Assembly (NCBI RefSeq): GCF_002807665.1
Contig: NZ_PEAY01000002.1
Location: 248,001-312,000 of the forward strand
From: Neoalteromonas facilis
GTDB taxonomy: Bacteria > Pseudomonadota > Gammaproteobacteria > Enterobacterales > Alteromonadaceae
DNA length: 64,000 nucleotides
Reading direction: 5' to 3'
The first letter of the stretch is position 1. Every line of letters begins with the position of its first letter. A program made the position numbers and the translations under genes. The notes beneath the pieces were generated by a model, which worked only from the letters and a program-made list of their open reading frames with translations, had not been told where the DNA came from and made no database searches. Of this stretch, positions 38,648 through 49,430 are shown piece after piece.

Positions 38648-39619
38648 ATGAAATTTACCTTATCGCAATTAGAGGCTGCCGCTAAAGCGGTCTATCAGTT
38701 TCAGCCCGCAACGCCTCAATACAGTTGGCCGTTATTAAACGAGCTTATGGGGACAGAAGTATGGGTGAAGCACGAGAACCATACCTCAACGGGGGCATTT
38801 AAGGTGCGCGGCGGGATCACCTTTATGCAGTGGTTACGTCAGCAACATCCAGAGTGCCGCGGGATCATTACGGCCACTCGTGGAAATCATGGACAGAGTC
38901 AGGCTAAAGCAGCAACAGCCAGTGGCTTGACGGCGACCATTGTGGTACCAGAAGGCAATTCTCCAGAGAAGAACAGTGCGATGAGAGCGTTTGGTGGAGA
39001 AGTGATCACTTACGGTAAAGATTTTGATACTGCTAAACAGCATGCTGCTGAACTCGCGAAGGAGCAGGGATTGTTTATGGTTCCCCCTTTTCATCATGCT
39101 TTAGTCAGTGGGGTTGCTAGCTACGCACTGGAGTTATTTACTCAGGTTCAAGACATCGATCGTGTGTATGTGCCCATCGGCTGTGGCTCTGGTATTTGCG
39201 GCGTCATTGCTGCTCGCGATGCACTCAAACTAAAAACCGAAGTTATTGGGGTTGTGTCTGCGAACGCATTAGCGGCAAAACTATCCTTTGACAGCGGTCG
39301 CATGCAATCGACAGAAAGCGCCAATACGTTTGCCGATGGTGTCGCGGTGAGAGTACCGGTTGCTGACGCCTTTGACATATATCGCGAGGGGGCTGCTCGG
39401 GTTGTCGCCGTCACTGATGATGAAGTCGCCGAAGCCATCCGAGCCTACTACCGCTGTACGCACAATGCGGCCGAAGGTGCAGGGGCGGTACCCTTAGCTG
39501 CCGCCATGCAGGAACGCCCAGCGAACCAAGGCAAGAAAGTGGCGGTCATATTGTGTGGCGGGAATATTGATACCGAGTTGATGCAAACGGTTCTGTCGGG
39601 TCAAACGCCGAGCCTTTAG
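38648..39619 (+). CDS. Threonine/serine dehydratase (fold-type II PLP enzyme)
   Basis: A 323-residue single-domain dehydratase without ACT domains, so distinct from the biosynthetic IlvA in this window and more like catabolic threonine/serine dehydratases. The PLP lysine lies in STGAFKVRGG, the phosphate loop is PIGCGSGICG and the C-terminal cofactor segment ends AVILCGGNID. It follows the ApbE-like gene by 19 nt. The exact substrate (Thr, Ser or hydroxyaspartate) is not resolved. Confidence 0.86.
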   Translation: MKFTLSQLEAAAKAVYQFQPATPQYSWPLLNELMGTEVWVKHENHTSTGAFKVRGGITFMQWLRQQHPECRGIITATRGNHGQSQAKAATASGLTATIVVPEGNSPEKNSAMRAFGGEVITYGKDFDTAKQHAAELAKEQGLFMVPPFHHALVSGVASYALELFTQVQDIDRVYVPIGCGSGICGVIAARDALKLKTEVIGVVSANALAAKLSFDSGRMQSTESANTFADGVAVRVPVADAFDIYREGAARVVAVTDDEVAEAIRAYYRCTHNAAEGAGAVPLAAAMQERPANQGKKVAVILCGGNIDTELMQTVLSGQTPSL

Positions 39620-39658
39620 TGTATCAACACCCCATAAAGGGTATGGTGGAAGCTGGCG

Positions 39659-39877
39659 CTAATAGTGCGGTGGCGGTGTTTCTTCATCAGCACTGGCAAT
39701 ATTGGAGTGCTGGAGAGATTTAAGCTTGTCGACCACCAGTTTGAACTTCTCTTTTAGCTCCGTCAGTTGTGCTTGTTGTTCCGTCAATGCCAAATTAAGC
39801 GATTCAATTGTATGTTCTTGAAACGCGACTTTGCTTTGAAGGTCATCAATCTGCGCCTGCAACGCGTCTTCATTCAT
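39659..39877 (-). CDS. slyX: SlyX family protein
   Basis: A 72-residue coiled-coil protein (heptad-like residues 4-55: LQAQIDDLQSKVAFQEHTI start) ending in the typical Pro/His-rich PPPHY tail. Function is unknown; in E. coli slyX neighbours fkpA, as here. Its start overlaps the end of the WD40 lipoprotein gene by 8 nt. Confidence 0.9.
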   Translation of the reverse strand: MNEDALQAQIDDLQSKVAFQEHTIESLNLALTEQQAQLTELKEKFKLVVDKLKSLQHSNIASADEETPPPHY

Positions 39878-40880
39878 GTTCAGGGATCCTCCATACTTCT
39901 GCTAAACCGCTACTACTTTCGGTAACTATTGCATGTTCGTTAATAAAGCCTACCGCATTGACTACTGCGGTGCGCAGCGCTGCCTTTTCATTCGGCGCGA
40001 CACGCCACTCCTGTATCTCTTTACCTGTTGATATGTCCCACAAATTTACGCGGCGTGAGGGGCTACCGGTAAGTAACCACTTTCCGTTCTCGGCGAACAC
40101 AGCGTCGGTGAAAATTTGTTGGCGGACAAAAATATCTAACGAGCTGATGAGCTCTCCGCTTTGCACATCCCAGATCTTAGCATTGTTTGTGCTGTCAGCA
40201 GTAAAGGCAAAACGGCCCTGATCATCCAACGCAACTTTAGTGACGCGTTGAGGGTGGGTAAATGTATGAATGACCTGACCGCTGTCAGTACTCCATAAGT
40301 ACGCCACATAGTCATTGCTGCCTGACAGGGCAAACTTGCCATTGGGGGATAAATCAATACTGTTAACTTTTTCCTGATGGCCCAAAAACTCCAAACGGCG
40401 CCCGCTGTTCGGTTCAAAATACATGATTTTACCGTTGCTTCTAGCGACAAGGATGGCATTACCATAATTGCTGACGGCCACATCCCGAATCGCACTTTCA
40501 TCGATACGCCAAAAACCAACCGGTTCACCGCTTGATACATCCCACAAGGCAAACGCTGTTCGGTCAGAGGTGACAACATGGCTGTTATTGGCGGCGATGT
40601 GCAGATTGGTGACAATATTTTCGCCTTCACCCTGATGATGCCATTCAAAACGGGCAGTCTGCTGTTGCAGATCCCATACGGTTATACCGTTTTCAACGCT
40701 GGAGACTACGGCTAAGGTGCCATCGGGTGAAATATCTGCCGCCATCGAACCTTCTTGGGCATGCGCGGTAACCGATTCCGGCGTTGAAATTGCGCCGCCA
40801 CAACCGCTCAATAACAGTATCAGTAGCGTAAGTAAGTGCCCGCTATAACGTTTAATTTGTCGGCTTGAGCTGTTTCTCAT
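39870..40880 (-). CDS. WD40-repeat lipoprotein
   Basis: A 336-residue predicted lipoprotein (signal peptide with lipobox LLSGC) consisting of about seven WD40 beta-propeller blades; W-D dipeptides ending blades are seen in TVWDLQ, ALWDVSSG, YLWSTDSG, KIWDVQSG and NLWDISTG. I set the start at ATG 40880, giving a normal lipoprotein signal; the frame is open 29 codons further. Propellers of this kind serve as protein-interaction scaffolds; no partner is evident. It overlaps slyX by 8 nt and is divergent from fkpA. Confidence 0.85.
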   Translation of the reverse strand: MRNSSSRQIKRYSGHLLTLLILLLSGCGGAISTPESVTAHAQEGSMAADISPDGTLAVVSSVENGITVWDLQQQTARFEWHHQGEGENIVTNLHIAANNSHVVTSDRTAFALWDVSSGEPVGFWRIDESAIRDVAVSNYGNAILVARSNGKIMYFEPNSGRRLEFLGHQEKVNSIDLSPNGKFALSGSNDYVAYLWSTDSGQVIHTFTHPQRVTKVALDDQGRFAFTADSTNNAKIWDVQSGELISSLDIFVRQQIFTDAVFAENGKWLLTGSPSRRVNLWDISTGKEIQEWRVAPNEKAALRTAVVNAVGFINEHAIVTESSSGLAEVWRIPEHE

Positions 40881-40989
40881 GATATGGGGTTTCGCTTTGT
40901 GTGCGTAAAGATTACCATAGCACGCGTGTCGCATATCACTTTTTATAAAAACCTGCGCTAAATTCATAAAAATACAGGAGACTCATTAC

Positions 40990-41766
40990 ATGAGATTATC
41001 ACTCGTTGCTGCCACTTCTTTAATGGCACTGGGTTTATCGGCGTGTCAGCCGCAAACAACGGAACAAGTATCCGATACTTCAACCACTGACGTGGCGGCT
41101 ACTGATGCGTCAGCGGCTACAGAGATGAGCGTAGACCAGAGACAAGCTTATGCGCTTGGCGCAAGCATGGGGACCTACGTGACTAACCGTGCTACAGAGT
41201 CCGAAAAGTATGGCTTAACTATTGACCGTGAAGCTTTACAGCAAGGTTTTGAAGACGCATTGGCAGGTAATTCAAAGTTTACTGTTGAAGAAATGCAGTC
41301 TATAGCGCGTGAGGCCGATGCTCGCTTACAGCAAAAGCAACAAGAAGCAGCGCAAAATGCTGCACAAGATAACATTGAGATTGGCAAACAGTTCTTAGCT
41401 GAAAATGGTAAGAAAGAGGGCGTAATCACTACTGAGTCAGGTCTTCAATATGAAGTGCTTGCAGAAGGTGAAGGCGCATCTCCTACGGCTGAAGACACTG
41501 TAACGGTTCACTATCGTGGTACATTACTGGATGGAACTGAATTTGATTCTTCTTACAAACGCAATGAGCCAGCTTCGTTCCCATTGTCACGTGTTATCGC
41601 GGGTTGGACAGAAGGTGTGCAATTGATGAAAGAAGGCGCGAAGTATCGCTTTTATATTCCATCAGAGTTGGCATATGGTCAGCGTTCAACCGGTTCAATC
41701 ACACCGAATTCGACATTGATTTTTGATGTTGAGTTGATTGAAGTCGCTAAGGCTGACGGTGAGTAA
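40990..41766 (+). CDS. fkpA: FKBP-type peptidyl-prolyl isomerase, lipoprotein
   Basis: A 258-residue envelope foldase. A lipobox (LGLSAC, Cys19) suggests a membrane-anchored form, unlike soluble E. coli FkpA. The N-terminal dimerisation helices (~45-140) precede an FKBP domain with VTVHYRGTLLDGTEFDSSY, VIAGWTEG and YGQRSTGSITPNSTLIFDVEL. A linker rich in T, D and A after the lipobox is typical. A hairpin terminator follows. The slyX neighbourhood supports the name. Confidence 0.92.
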   Translation: MRLSLVAATSLMALGLSACQPQTTEQVSDTSTTDVAATDASAATEMSVDQRQAYALGASMGTYVTNRATESEKYGLTIDREALQQGFEDALAGNSKFTVEEMQSIAREADARLQQKQQEAAQNAAQDNIEIGKQFLAENGKKEGVITTESGLQYEVLAEGEGASPTAEDTVTVHYRGTLLDGTEFDSSYKRNEPASFPLSRVIAGWTEGVQLMKEGAKYRFYIPSELAYGQRSTGSITPNSTLIFDVELIEVAKADGE

Positions 41767-41775
41767 ATAAAAATG

Positions 41776-41810
41776 AAGCCGGAGAGCGCAATGCTGTCCG
41801 GCTTATCTTT
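41776..41810 (+). terminator. Terminator after fkpA
   Basis: An 8-bp stem AAGCCGGA / TCCGGCTT with a 13-nt loop, nine nt after the fkpA stop, followed by ATCTTT. The weak T-run lowers certainty. Confidence 0.6.
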
Positions 41811-42027
41811 CACGGCTGCTCCATGCCCACCTTAATTCCATCTCGCCACTAGCAATGCCATCACACTCTAGGGCTACACTCTGAATACGCATTCAGGTTA
41901 TCAAGTATCGTAACAAACTTGCTACGTACTTTAAGTATAGTGGGTGGTGAGAAAATCGAAGGAACCCTTTGCTATAAAAAAGGGGAGAAAAATAGCGGCG
42001 AGTAATTAATAGATAAATCAGCAAGTT

Positions 42028-42273
42028 CTATTCAGTAACGCGGCGCATGGTATAGCGACCTAACTTGTACAACACAACGCCAGCCACGAAAAACCAAAGG
42101 TTTTCCAAGGTTACGGTATTAATAATCGCGTCGACGACTGATGCTGCTGCGACCATGCCACCGGTGAGGAAAAACAGAAATCCCATGAGCGAAACAATGA
42201 TCGTCATCGTGGTTTGTGGTTTCTTCCTTGAAATCAACAATTGTGAAGATGAATTTTGATTTGCTGATTTCAT
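42028..42273 (-). CDS. Small membrane protein of unknown function
   Basis: An 81-residue protein with a polar N-terminus and two TM helices (~23-45 and ~58-75) and a basic end. No family recognised. A GAGG sequence lies 8 nt before the ATG. It is divergent from greB. The gap between fkpA and it (about 260 bp) holds the fkpA terminator and a short hairpin CTGAAT/ATTCAG at 41881-41896 but no gene that I can support. Confidence 0.6.
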   Translation of the reverse strand: MKSANQNSSSQLLISRKKPQTTMTIIVSLMGFLFFLTGGMVAAASVVDAIINTVTLENLWFFVAGVVLYKLGRYTMRRVTE

Positions 42274-42429
42274 CTAGGTTGCCTCGTTAATGATTCCTAA
42301 CCTTATAGTGTCATTAGGCACTATTTGGTTCAAAAAATATACTAATTATTTTTTCTTCACATTGAGTACTTGACTCAAAGGGAACGACTCACTGATATTA
42401 TCGACCAGTTAAAAATAAAGCTTAATTCA

Positions 42430-42915
42430 ATGAGAACGCCCTTAGTTACCCGTGAAGGCTACAACCGCTTGCGTAATGAACTTGATCATTTGTGGCGAGT
42501 TGAGCGTCCTGAAATCACCCGCAAAGTTACATGGGCTGCTAGCCTTGGTGACCGCAGTGAAAATGCGGATTATCAATACAATAAAAAGAAATTAAGAGAA
42601 ATCGACCGACGTGTCAGGTATCTGCGCAAAGCATTAGAGAACCTACGAGTAGTCGATTATGACCCGGTTCAAGAAGGCAAAGTGTTCTTTGGCGCGTGGT
42701 GTAAACTAGAGCGAGATGATGGCAAGGAGCTGACAGTTCATATTGTGGGGTATGATGAAATATTCGGCCAAGCACATTGCATCTCGATAGATAGTCCGAT
42801 GGCGAGAGCTTTAGTCGGTAAAGAAATTGACGACGACATAGTGGTTAAAACGGACCTGCAAACCGCTGAATGGACGATTATTGATATTTGGTACAAGGCC
42901 AAGCAGTCTGATTAG
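42430..42915 (+). CDS. greB: Transcript cleavage factor GreB
   Basis: A 161-residue secondary-channel factor that rescues backtracked RNA polymerase by stimulating transcript cleavage. The family start M-R/K-TPLVTREGY is matched exactly at ATG 42430, so the 20 codons open upstream are excluded. The coiled-coil tip carries the acidic SLGDRSENADYQYNKK motif, and the C-terminal FKBP-like domain ends with PMARALVGKEI. tex follows, the same pair as in enteric bacteria. Confidence 0.96.
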   Translation: MRTPLVTREGYNRLRNELDHLWRVERPEITRKVTWAASLGDRSENADYQYNKKKLREIDRRVRYLRKALENLRVVDYDPVQEGKVFFGAWCKLERDDGKELTVHIVGYDEIFGQAHCISIDSPMARALVGKEIDDDIVVKTDLQTAEWTIIDIWYKAKQSD

Positions 42916-43102
42916 CCTATAAAGAAGCCGTAGTCAGGTGTGAAGATCCCACATTAACTTATGCAGTGATTGCGGTATTCAAACAGGCAAAACTTCGCTA
43001 GGCAAGGCACTATATCGTGGTATAATTCGGACTCGTCGACCAGCGCTTAAATGCGCGTATTTTTCTTATATTCATTTCTAGATACAGCTTTCTGAGACAA
43101 AT

Positions 43103-45400
43103 ATGTTAATCAATAAAATTGCGACCGAGCTTGGCGTTGAGGCTGAGCGTGTTCAATCTGCCGTGGAATTACTGGATGGTGGGGCGACTGTTCCGTTTAT
43201 CGCACGATATCGAAAAGAAGCCACAAAAGGATTGGACGATACGCAACTACGCTTCCTGGAGCAGCGTCTTGGCTATTTGCGAGAGCTTGAAGATAGACGT
43301 TCTGTCATTCTGAAATCGATAGATGAGCAAGAAAAATTAACCCCAGAGTTAAAAGCCAAGATCTTGCAGGCAGACAGTAAAACCCTGTTGGAAGATTTGT
43401 ATTTACCCTATAAACCGAAGCGCCGTACGAAAGGGCAAATTGCCATCGAGGCGGGTTTGGAGCCATTAGCGGATAAACTCTACAACGATAGAAAACTAGA
43501 TCCCGACACGACGGCTCAAGATTTCGTATCGGTAGAAAAAAATGTTGCCGATGTAAAAGCCGCGTTGGAAGGTGCCAAATTTATATTAATCGAACGTTTT
43601 GCTGAAGATGCTGAGCTGCTTGCCAAATTACGCCAATACCTCGAAAAAGAAGCCCATATCAGCAGTCAGGTTGTGGCCGGTAAAGAAACAGAAGGCGCTA
43701 AATTTAAAGATTATTTTAGTCACTCGGAAAAAATTACAACTACACCTTCACACCGTGCGCTGGCAATGTTCAGAGGGAGAAATGAAGGGGTATTGCAGCT
43801 TAAACTAAATGCTGACCCACAACAGGAATCAAACCAGCGTCATTCGCATTGCGAAATACTGATAGCTCAACACTTGGGTTTTCAGCACCGTAATGCGGCA
43901 GCTGATGATTGGTTGAATCAGGTCATCCAATGGACTTGGCGAATTAAACTGCAATTGCATTTAGAAACAGAACTGTTTGCTGCGCTGCGTGAGCGAGCCG
44001 AAACCAGTGCAATTGACGTGTTTGCCAATAACCTTAAAGATTTGTTGATGGCCGCACCGGCAGGCCGCAAAGTAACCATGGGGCTCGATCCTGGTTTGCG
44101 TACTGGGGTTAAGCTGGCCATCGTCGATACAACCGGCAAAGTTATTCATACCACTACTATTTTCCCGCATGCACCACAAAATCAGTGGGATAAATCGATG
44201 CGTTCGCTTGAGACATTGTGCAAGCAGTTTAAGGTGGAGCTGATCAGCATTGGTAATGGCACGGGGTCGAGAGAAACGGATCAACTAGTGGCTGAAATGA
44301 TCACAAAATCAGCGCTGCCAGTGCAAAAAATCATGGTGAGTGAGGCGGGGGCGTCGGTTTACTCTGCCTCTGCATTAGCCTCGAATGAATTGCCTGAATT
44401 GGACGTGTCGTTGCGTGGCGCAGTCTCGATTGCGCGTCGATTACAAGATCCATTGGCGGAGTTAGTTAAGATTGAGCCTAAAGCGATTGGAGTTGGTCAG
44501 TATCAACACGACGTAAGCCAAAGTCACTTAGCGAAAGCGCTAGATAACACCATTGAGGACTGCGTAAACGCTGTGGGTGTGGATTTGAATACCGCATCAC
44601 CTGCATTGTTAAGCTATGTGTCAGGCCTCAACAAAACGTTAGCCAGCAATATCGTGGCCTATCGTGACCAGAATGGTGGTTTTGCTGATCGCAGCCAACT
44701 GTTAAGTGTTGAACGTCTAGGTCCAAAAGCCTTTGAACAAGCCGCGGGCTTCCTTCGCATCGTCAATGGCAGCAATCCATTGGATGCATCAGCCGTTCAC
44801 CCTGAAGCCTATCCGGTGGTCGACAAAATCATTGATATTACCAAGTCAGCAGTAAATGATGTAATTGCCAATAGCGACATTCTGCGCTCACTAGATTTAC
44901 AGTCATTAGTTGATGCTCAATTTGGACTTCCGACTGTGAAGGACATTGTCGAAGAGCTGAAAAAGCCCGGTCGCGATCCACGACCAGAGTTTAAAACAGC
45001 CAAGTTTAAAGCGGGTATCAACACCATCAACGACTTGAAAGAAGGCATGATTTTAGAGGGTGTTGTTACTAACGTAGCTAACTTTGGCGCCTTTGTGGAT
45101 GTTGGTGTGCATCAAGACGGCCTCGTTCATATTTCGGCGTTGACTAATAAGTTTATCAAAGACCCTCGAGAAGTGGTTAAAGCTGGCGATATCGTGCGCG
45201 TTAAAGTACTGGATGTGGATGTTCAGCGTAAGCGAATAGCTTTCACTATGCGCTTAGATGACAAAGCAGAGTCAAAACCACAAGCATCAAAACGGGACAA
45301 TGCACCGCGGCCTAAGCGTCAATCGAATGCGCCGTCTACCGCGAATGCGGCGATGGGCAATGCGTTTGCTGATGCGTTTGCAAAGGCTAAGAAATCTTAG
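43103..45400 (+). CDS. tex: RNA-binding transcription accessory protein Tex
   Basis: A 765-residue protein with an N-terminal helical domain ([21 protein letters not shown]), a YqgF-like RNase H fold ([16 protein letters not shown]), helix-hairpin-helix segments (~490-560), and a C-terminal S1 RNA-binding domain ([21 protein letters not shown]). The tail is basic and alanine-rich. Tex affects transcription and stress tolerance in several bacteria. Its 3' end overlaps the convergent diguanylate cyclase by 14 nt. Confidence 0.96.
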   Translation: MLINKIATELGVEAERVQSAVELLDGGATVPFIARYRKEATKGLDDTQLRFLEQRLGYLRELEDRRSVILKSIDEQEKLTPELKAKILQADSKTLLEDLYLPYKPKRRTKGQIAIEAGLEPLADKLYNDRKLDPDTTAQDFVSVEKNVADVKAALEGAKFILIERFAEDAELLAKLRQYLEKEAHISSQVVAGKETEGAKFKDYFSHSEKITTTPSHRALAMFRGRNEGVLQLKLNADPQQESNQRHSHCEILIAQHLGFQHRNAAADDWLNQVIQWTWRIKLQLHLETELFAALRERAETSAIDVFANNLKDLLMAAPAGRKVTMGLDPGLRTGVKLAIVDTTGKVIHTTTIFPHAPQNQWDKSMRSLETLCKQFKVELISIGNGTGSRETDQLVAEMITKSALPVQKIMVSEAGASVYSASALASNELPELDVSLRGAVSIARRLQDPLAELVKIEPKAIGVGQYQHDVSQSHLAKALDNTIEDCVNAVGVDLNTASPALLSYVSGLNKTLASNIVAYRDQNGGFADRSQLLSVERLGPKAFEQAAGFLRIVNGSNPLDASAVHPEAYPVVDKIIDITKSAVNDVIANSDILRSLDLQSLVDAQFGLPTVKDIVEELKKPGRDPRPEFKTAKFKAGINTINDLKEGMILEGVVTNVANFGAFVDVGVHQDGLVHISALTNKFIKDPREVVKAGDIVRVKVLDVDVQRKRIAFTMRLDDKAESKPQASKRDNAPRPKRQSNAPSTANAAMGNAFADAFAKAKKS

Positions 45401-46928
45401 CCTTTGCCTCAGTTTTTTGTTGATACATATCGAGATCAGCACGCTGTAGCATCGACGACAATTCAGCGTGCTCAACTTCTTCAATAATGCCGCCTACTGA
45501 CGCGGAAATTGATAACTGCTGGCCATCAATCCAAATATCTCGTTGTTGTAGGTTTTCCCGGTAACGCTGTTCGATACGCCTCGCTTGAGAGGGGTTTAAA
45601 GCATGTGCGAACACTACAAATTCATCACCGCCAAATCGACCGATGATGTCACCTTCACGTGTTTTATGGCGTAAGATCTTAGCAAACGTTTTCAGCACCT
45701 TATCGCCAAATGGGTGCCCATGCTCATCATTAATTTGTTTAAAGTCGTTCATATCAATAAACAATAAGACGAATATACCTTCACGTTTGCGGAAGCGCTC
45801 AATCTTTCGCTCAACAGCCATTTCCCAACCCCGTCGGTTCATGAGCGAACAAAGCGGATCTTCTGATGCGGTTAAATAGGCTTGCGCCTTCTCAACTTCT
45901 AGATACTTCACTTTTTCGCTGGCGGCATAGGCAAACAAAAATGATTCAATCGCGGTTGAGATGATCAATGCATAGCGCGTCATGAAATCGCTAATATCGT
46001 TAAGCGCAACGCGAAACAGCATCGCCACGAAAATAATACTGAGTGCTGTAAATACAATGGCTGCACTGTTTACGCGTTGAATACTGGCATAACCTGCAAT
46101 AATGAATAAGGTAAATATGATGGCCAGCGTCGTCCACGCCATAAATCCGCTTAGGCCTAACTGACTGCTTTCAGGGAATACAAATATCACCACCCCCGAT
46201 ACCATTACGGCACCAGCAGATACCAATATAAGTTGATAAAAACGTCGATTGAGGAGGATTTTGAGATCCAATAATCGGGTTAAGAATGTGGTGGCAAAAA
46301 AGACCACAAAGCCCGCTAATAAGGATTGATAGGATACATCATTTTGCCACGTGGTATGTGGGCTAAAGTAATTCAGTAATCCTTCTTGAAACGCAAAAAA
46401 GGCAACGGCAAAAAAGAGATATGTACTGTAAGCGTAGAAGCCCGATTGTTTAATGCCTCGACCCAGTAACCCCACATAGAGTGCTAAACCGCTACAAAAG
46501 CCAATAAACAAAAACAACGTAATAGTATGCGTGGTAACACGTTGGTTAAAGCGAGTGACTGACTCGATATAGAGTCGGTAGTCGCGCGCACGTTGATTGC
46601 TAACATTCAGTGTGAGCCTAACCGTATCAGAGGGGATCAATACACTGTAAAAGTGGCTGGCTTGCCTCTCCAAAGGTGTTTGCTGGTTCGATTGAATAAC
46701 CACAGAATGTAGCCCATTCATAGGCAGACTAAGTATGTTGGTGTCGACAAAAGAACAGGTCAGTTCAACTATATTGGTGCCTTTGACAAGGTGTATTGCG
46801 TCTGTTTGTACGGATGAGATTAGTTGACCTGTGTCGGTAATACAGTAATTGGCTTCAGCCTGTGCCCAAAGATTACCGCTCGCGGTTAGCGCGATATAAA
46901 CCCATAGATATCGAAAGAGGTGGCGCAT
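45387..46928 (-). CDS. 7TMR-DISM diguanylate cyclase
   Basis: A 513-residue membrane protein: signal peptide (to ~ residue 22), a periplasmic domain of the 7TMR-DISM extracellular type (~25-135), seven TM helices (~140-345), and a GGDEF domain. The active site is RFGGDEFVV and the inhibition site RxxD is intact (REGD), so c-di-GMP feedback is expected. It begins 9 nt after the GspE-like gene with AGGA before the ATG, indicating an operon. Confidence 0.9.
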   Translation of the reverse strand: MRHLFRYLWVYIALTASGNLWAQAEANYCITDTGQLISSVQTDAIHLVKGTNIVELTCSFVDTNILSLPMNGLHSVVIQSNQQTPLERQASHFYSVLIPSDTVRLTLNVSNQRARDYRLYIESVTRFNQRVTTHTITLFLFIGFCSGLALYVGLLGRGIKQSGFYAYSTYLFFAVAFFAFQEGLLNYFSPHTTWQNDVSYQSLLAGFVVFFATTFLTRLLDLKILLNRRFYQLILVSAGAVMVSGVVIFVFPESSQLGLSGFMAWTTLAIIFTLFIIAGYASIQRVNSAAIVFTALSIIFVAMLFRVALNDISDFMTRYALIISTAIESFLFAYAASEKVKYLEVEKAQAYLTASEDPLCSLMNRRGWEMAVERKIERFRKREGIFVLLFIDMNDFKQINDEHGHPFGDKVLKTFAKILRHKTREGDIIGRFGGDEFVVFAHALNPSQARRIEQRYRENLQQRDIWIDGQQLSISASVGGIIEEVEHAELSSMLQRADLDMYQQKTEAKAKIS

Positions 46929-46937
46929 AGGGGCATC

Positions 46938-49157
46938 CTAGTCGCCGCCAAGGATTTGCACTTGGGCAATGTCGGTATCGCCTTTTAATACTTTATAAAT
47001 CGCATCTTGCACCAATGTCCGCATACCATCGTGCATGGCCTGTGCTTTCATATCAGACACCGAGGCCTCTTTATACACTAACGAACGCAGTTCTGGTGTC
47101 ATGCCTAATAGTTCATGCACACCGGTTCGCCCTTTGTAGCCGGTATCACCACAGGCTTCACAGCCCTTGCCACGATGCAATGTGGGAGGACCATCAATCC
47201 CTAATTCAGCAAAATACTTCTCACCGTATTGGCGTTTGATAAAGTTAAATTCTTCTTCGTCTGCTGTGTATGATTCTTTGCACTCACTGCATAGAGTACG
47301 GATCAGACGTTGAGCCAGTATTCCCACACAGGCATCAGAGAAGTTAACGGGATCCAATCCCAAATCAAGTAAACGAGTAATGGTTTCTGGCGCTGAGTTG
47401 GTATGCAGAGTTGACAAAACCAAGTGACCGGTTAATGAAGCCTCAATACCGGCATGGGCGGTTTCTTTGTCACGCATCTCACCAATCAGAATAATATCTG
47501 GGTCAGCCCGTAAGAAGGCTCTTAATGCATTGGCGAAAGTAAACCCAATTTTCGGACTCACCTGCACTTGCTGCAAACCGGCCTGGGTGATCTCCACCGG
47601 ATCTTCCGCTGTCCAGATTTTCTTCTCAGGTGTATTCAAATAACCCAGAATGGCGTGCAGCGTGGTTGTTTTACCAGAACCTGTCGGGCCTACAACGAGA
47701 ATAATCCCGTGCGGCTTTTTGATCATTTCTTCAAGTCGCGCCATGTTATTAGGCGCCACATTCATCTTATCGATTGGCATCGCCCCACCAGAGGCCAAAA
47801 TACGCATAACAACGCCTTCACCGGCGACGGTTGGAATGGTCGCAACACGCACTTCTACTAATTGACCGCTCATGCGGAATGCGAGTTTGCCGTCTTGCGG
47901 AACACGTTTTTCCGCAATGTTGAGATTCGACATGATTTTAATACGCGCGATAACCGCACTGTGATGTGACGCTGGTACTTGGTTGATGTCACGACACACA
48001 CCGTCAACACGCATACGCACACGTGTTGGGCCATTTTTCTCAGGATCGATGTGAATATCCGATGCATTTAGACGTTTCGCATCTTGCAGTATACGGCTTA
48101 CAAGGCGAACAACGGCAGGCGCATCATCCGATGGCTCATCACTATGTTCTTCGCTTTCTTCCTGGTTGGTGCCGATTTCGTCCAGGATCTCATTCATTTC
48201 CCCTGGCGCAGCACCGCCACCACCATCACCGAGATATTGCAGTATCTGATTGGGTAAACCCACAGCGATTTCGTAACTGTCGATGCCCAATGCTCGCTCG
48301 ATCTCCATCAATAGCGCTGCATTATTGGGCTCTGCCATAAGCACTATGATGTTCTCGTTCACATCCGCAATTACGGCCACACAGTTTCGTTTTAAGTAGC
48401 TCTTATTGAGCCGGCTATCATTTTGGAAAACATGATACTTATCAGGTAAGAAGCCAATGAATGGCACTTGAAAATGAACTGAAAGTGCAGTACCAATATG
48501 CTGATCAGCAATGCGTAATTCGCTTTGTAAGCGCTGGATCAATTGACGGTGATCACTGCTGGTTTCAGTGACTTCTTTTAAGGCTTTTTGACTGACTAAA
48601 TCAGAGTGGACTAAATAATCAAATGGCGCGCGCGTGCCACCCAATTCATAACGGAACTTCGCCCCGATTTTGTCAGCTAACTGTTCAGCAATTTTTAGAT
48701 CTGAGTCATCAAAGGATCCCGACTTTTTATTGATGATCTGCAGTACGCCCATCATTACACCGGCATTCAAGATCGGAACACAGAGAATATTTTGAGTTCT
48801 GAAGGTACTGTTCTTATCAAATTTATCTGCAAATCGCAGGCGCGGGTGGATCTGACTTAATTCAAAGCTGTCATACGGATCGTTAATGATCAGTGGAAGT
48901 TGTGAAAGTGCAACATAGCCTGCAATTGACAGAGGGCTGATAGGTACCTGAATTTGCTTGGTTTCTTTACCCGTTTTAAAACGCGCAACAAGATCTTGAT
49001 GCTGAAGACGGCGTTGGAAAATACTCATCCGCTCGGCACCCAATAACGACAGTATTTGCGACTCCAGCTCCTGATACGCATCCATCAAGGGAGCTTGGCG
49101 CGCCAAAAGTTCATCTACTGGTGCAAAATTCGTTTCTGTACTGTCGCTCGTTAACAT
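46938..49157 (-). CDS. GspE/PilB-type secretion ATPase with N-terminal GAF domain
   Basis: A 739-residue ATPase. The N-terminal ~190 residues are GAF-like (ILCVPILNAGVMMGVLQIINKKSG, FDDSDLKIAEQLADKI). A GspE/MshE N-terminal-like domain (~215-320) follows, then the motor: Walker A GPTGSGKTT, Asp box, LRADPDIILIGEMRD Walker B, and a zinc module with two CxxC pairs (CSECK, CEACG). No pilin or type II secretion genes are adjacent. The only neighbour on its strand is a diguanylate cyclase 9 nt downstream, hinting at c-di-GMP-linked control of a pilus or secretion machine encoded elsewhere. Confidence 0.9.
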   Translation of the reverse strand: MLTSDSTETNFAPVDELLARQAPLMDAYQELESQILSLLGAERMSIFQRRLQHQDLVARFKTGKETKQIQVPISPLSIAGYVALSQLPLIINDPYDSFELSQIHPRLRFADKFDKNSTFRTQNILCVPILNAGVMMGVLQIINKKSGSFDDSDLKIAEQLADKIGAKFRYELGGTRAPFDYLVHSDLVSQKALKEVTETSSDHRQLIQRLQSELRIADQHIGTALSVHFQVPFIGFLPDKYHVFQNDSRLNKSYLKRNCVAVIADVNENIIVLMAEPNNAALLMEIERALGIDSYEIAVGLPNQILQYLGDGGGGAAPGEMNEILDEIGTNQEESEEHSDEPSDDAPAVVRLVSRILQDAKRLNASDIHIDPEKNGPTRVRMRVDGVCRDINQVPASHHSAVIARIKIMSNLNIAEKRVPQDGKLAFRMSGQLVEVRVATIPTVAGEGVVMRILASGGAMPIDKMNVAPNNMARLEEMIKKPHGIILVVGPTGSGKTTTLHAILGYLNTPEKKIWTAEDPVEITQAGLQQVQVSPKIGFTFANALRAFLRADPDIILIGEMRDKETAHAGIEASLTGHLVLSTLHTNSAPETITRLLDLGLDPVNFSDACVGILAQRLIRTLCSECKESYTADEEEFNFIKRQYGEKYFAELGIDGPPTLHRGKGCEACGDTGYKGRTGVHELLGMTPELRSLVYKEASVSDMKAQAMHDGMRTLVQDAIYKVLKGDTDIAQVQILGGD

Positions 49158-49430
49158 ATTTCAGCCATGACTACTTCTATGACCGATACATTATAAAGTT
49201 TTTGCCCGAATGTCACTGTACAAGCACGTTTTTATTGATTTGAGTGCTTACTAACCGAGCTAAATCTTGCGTTTGCTGATCCATTGATTGTGGTAACCGT
49301 CAATTTAACGCCTTAACCTATGCCCAATATACGACGTACATGTACTAACCGCGCCTAATGTAGTCGCCGATTTTTTGGAAAAAGTCCTCGCGTTATTCCA
49401 CGTAGGCTAATTCGGTTGATAGCGTGTGGG

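Noticed and set aside
33480-39619. Duplicate ilvA (38648-39619 as a second isoleucine-pathway enzyme)
   Set aside because: The 323-residue enzyme has no ACT domain and only the shared PLP fold, so it is better called a generic threonine/serine dehydratase.
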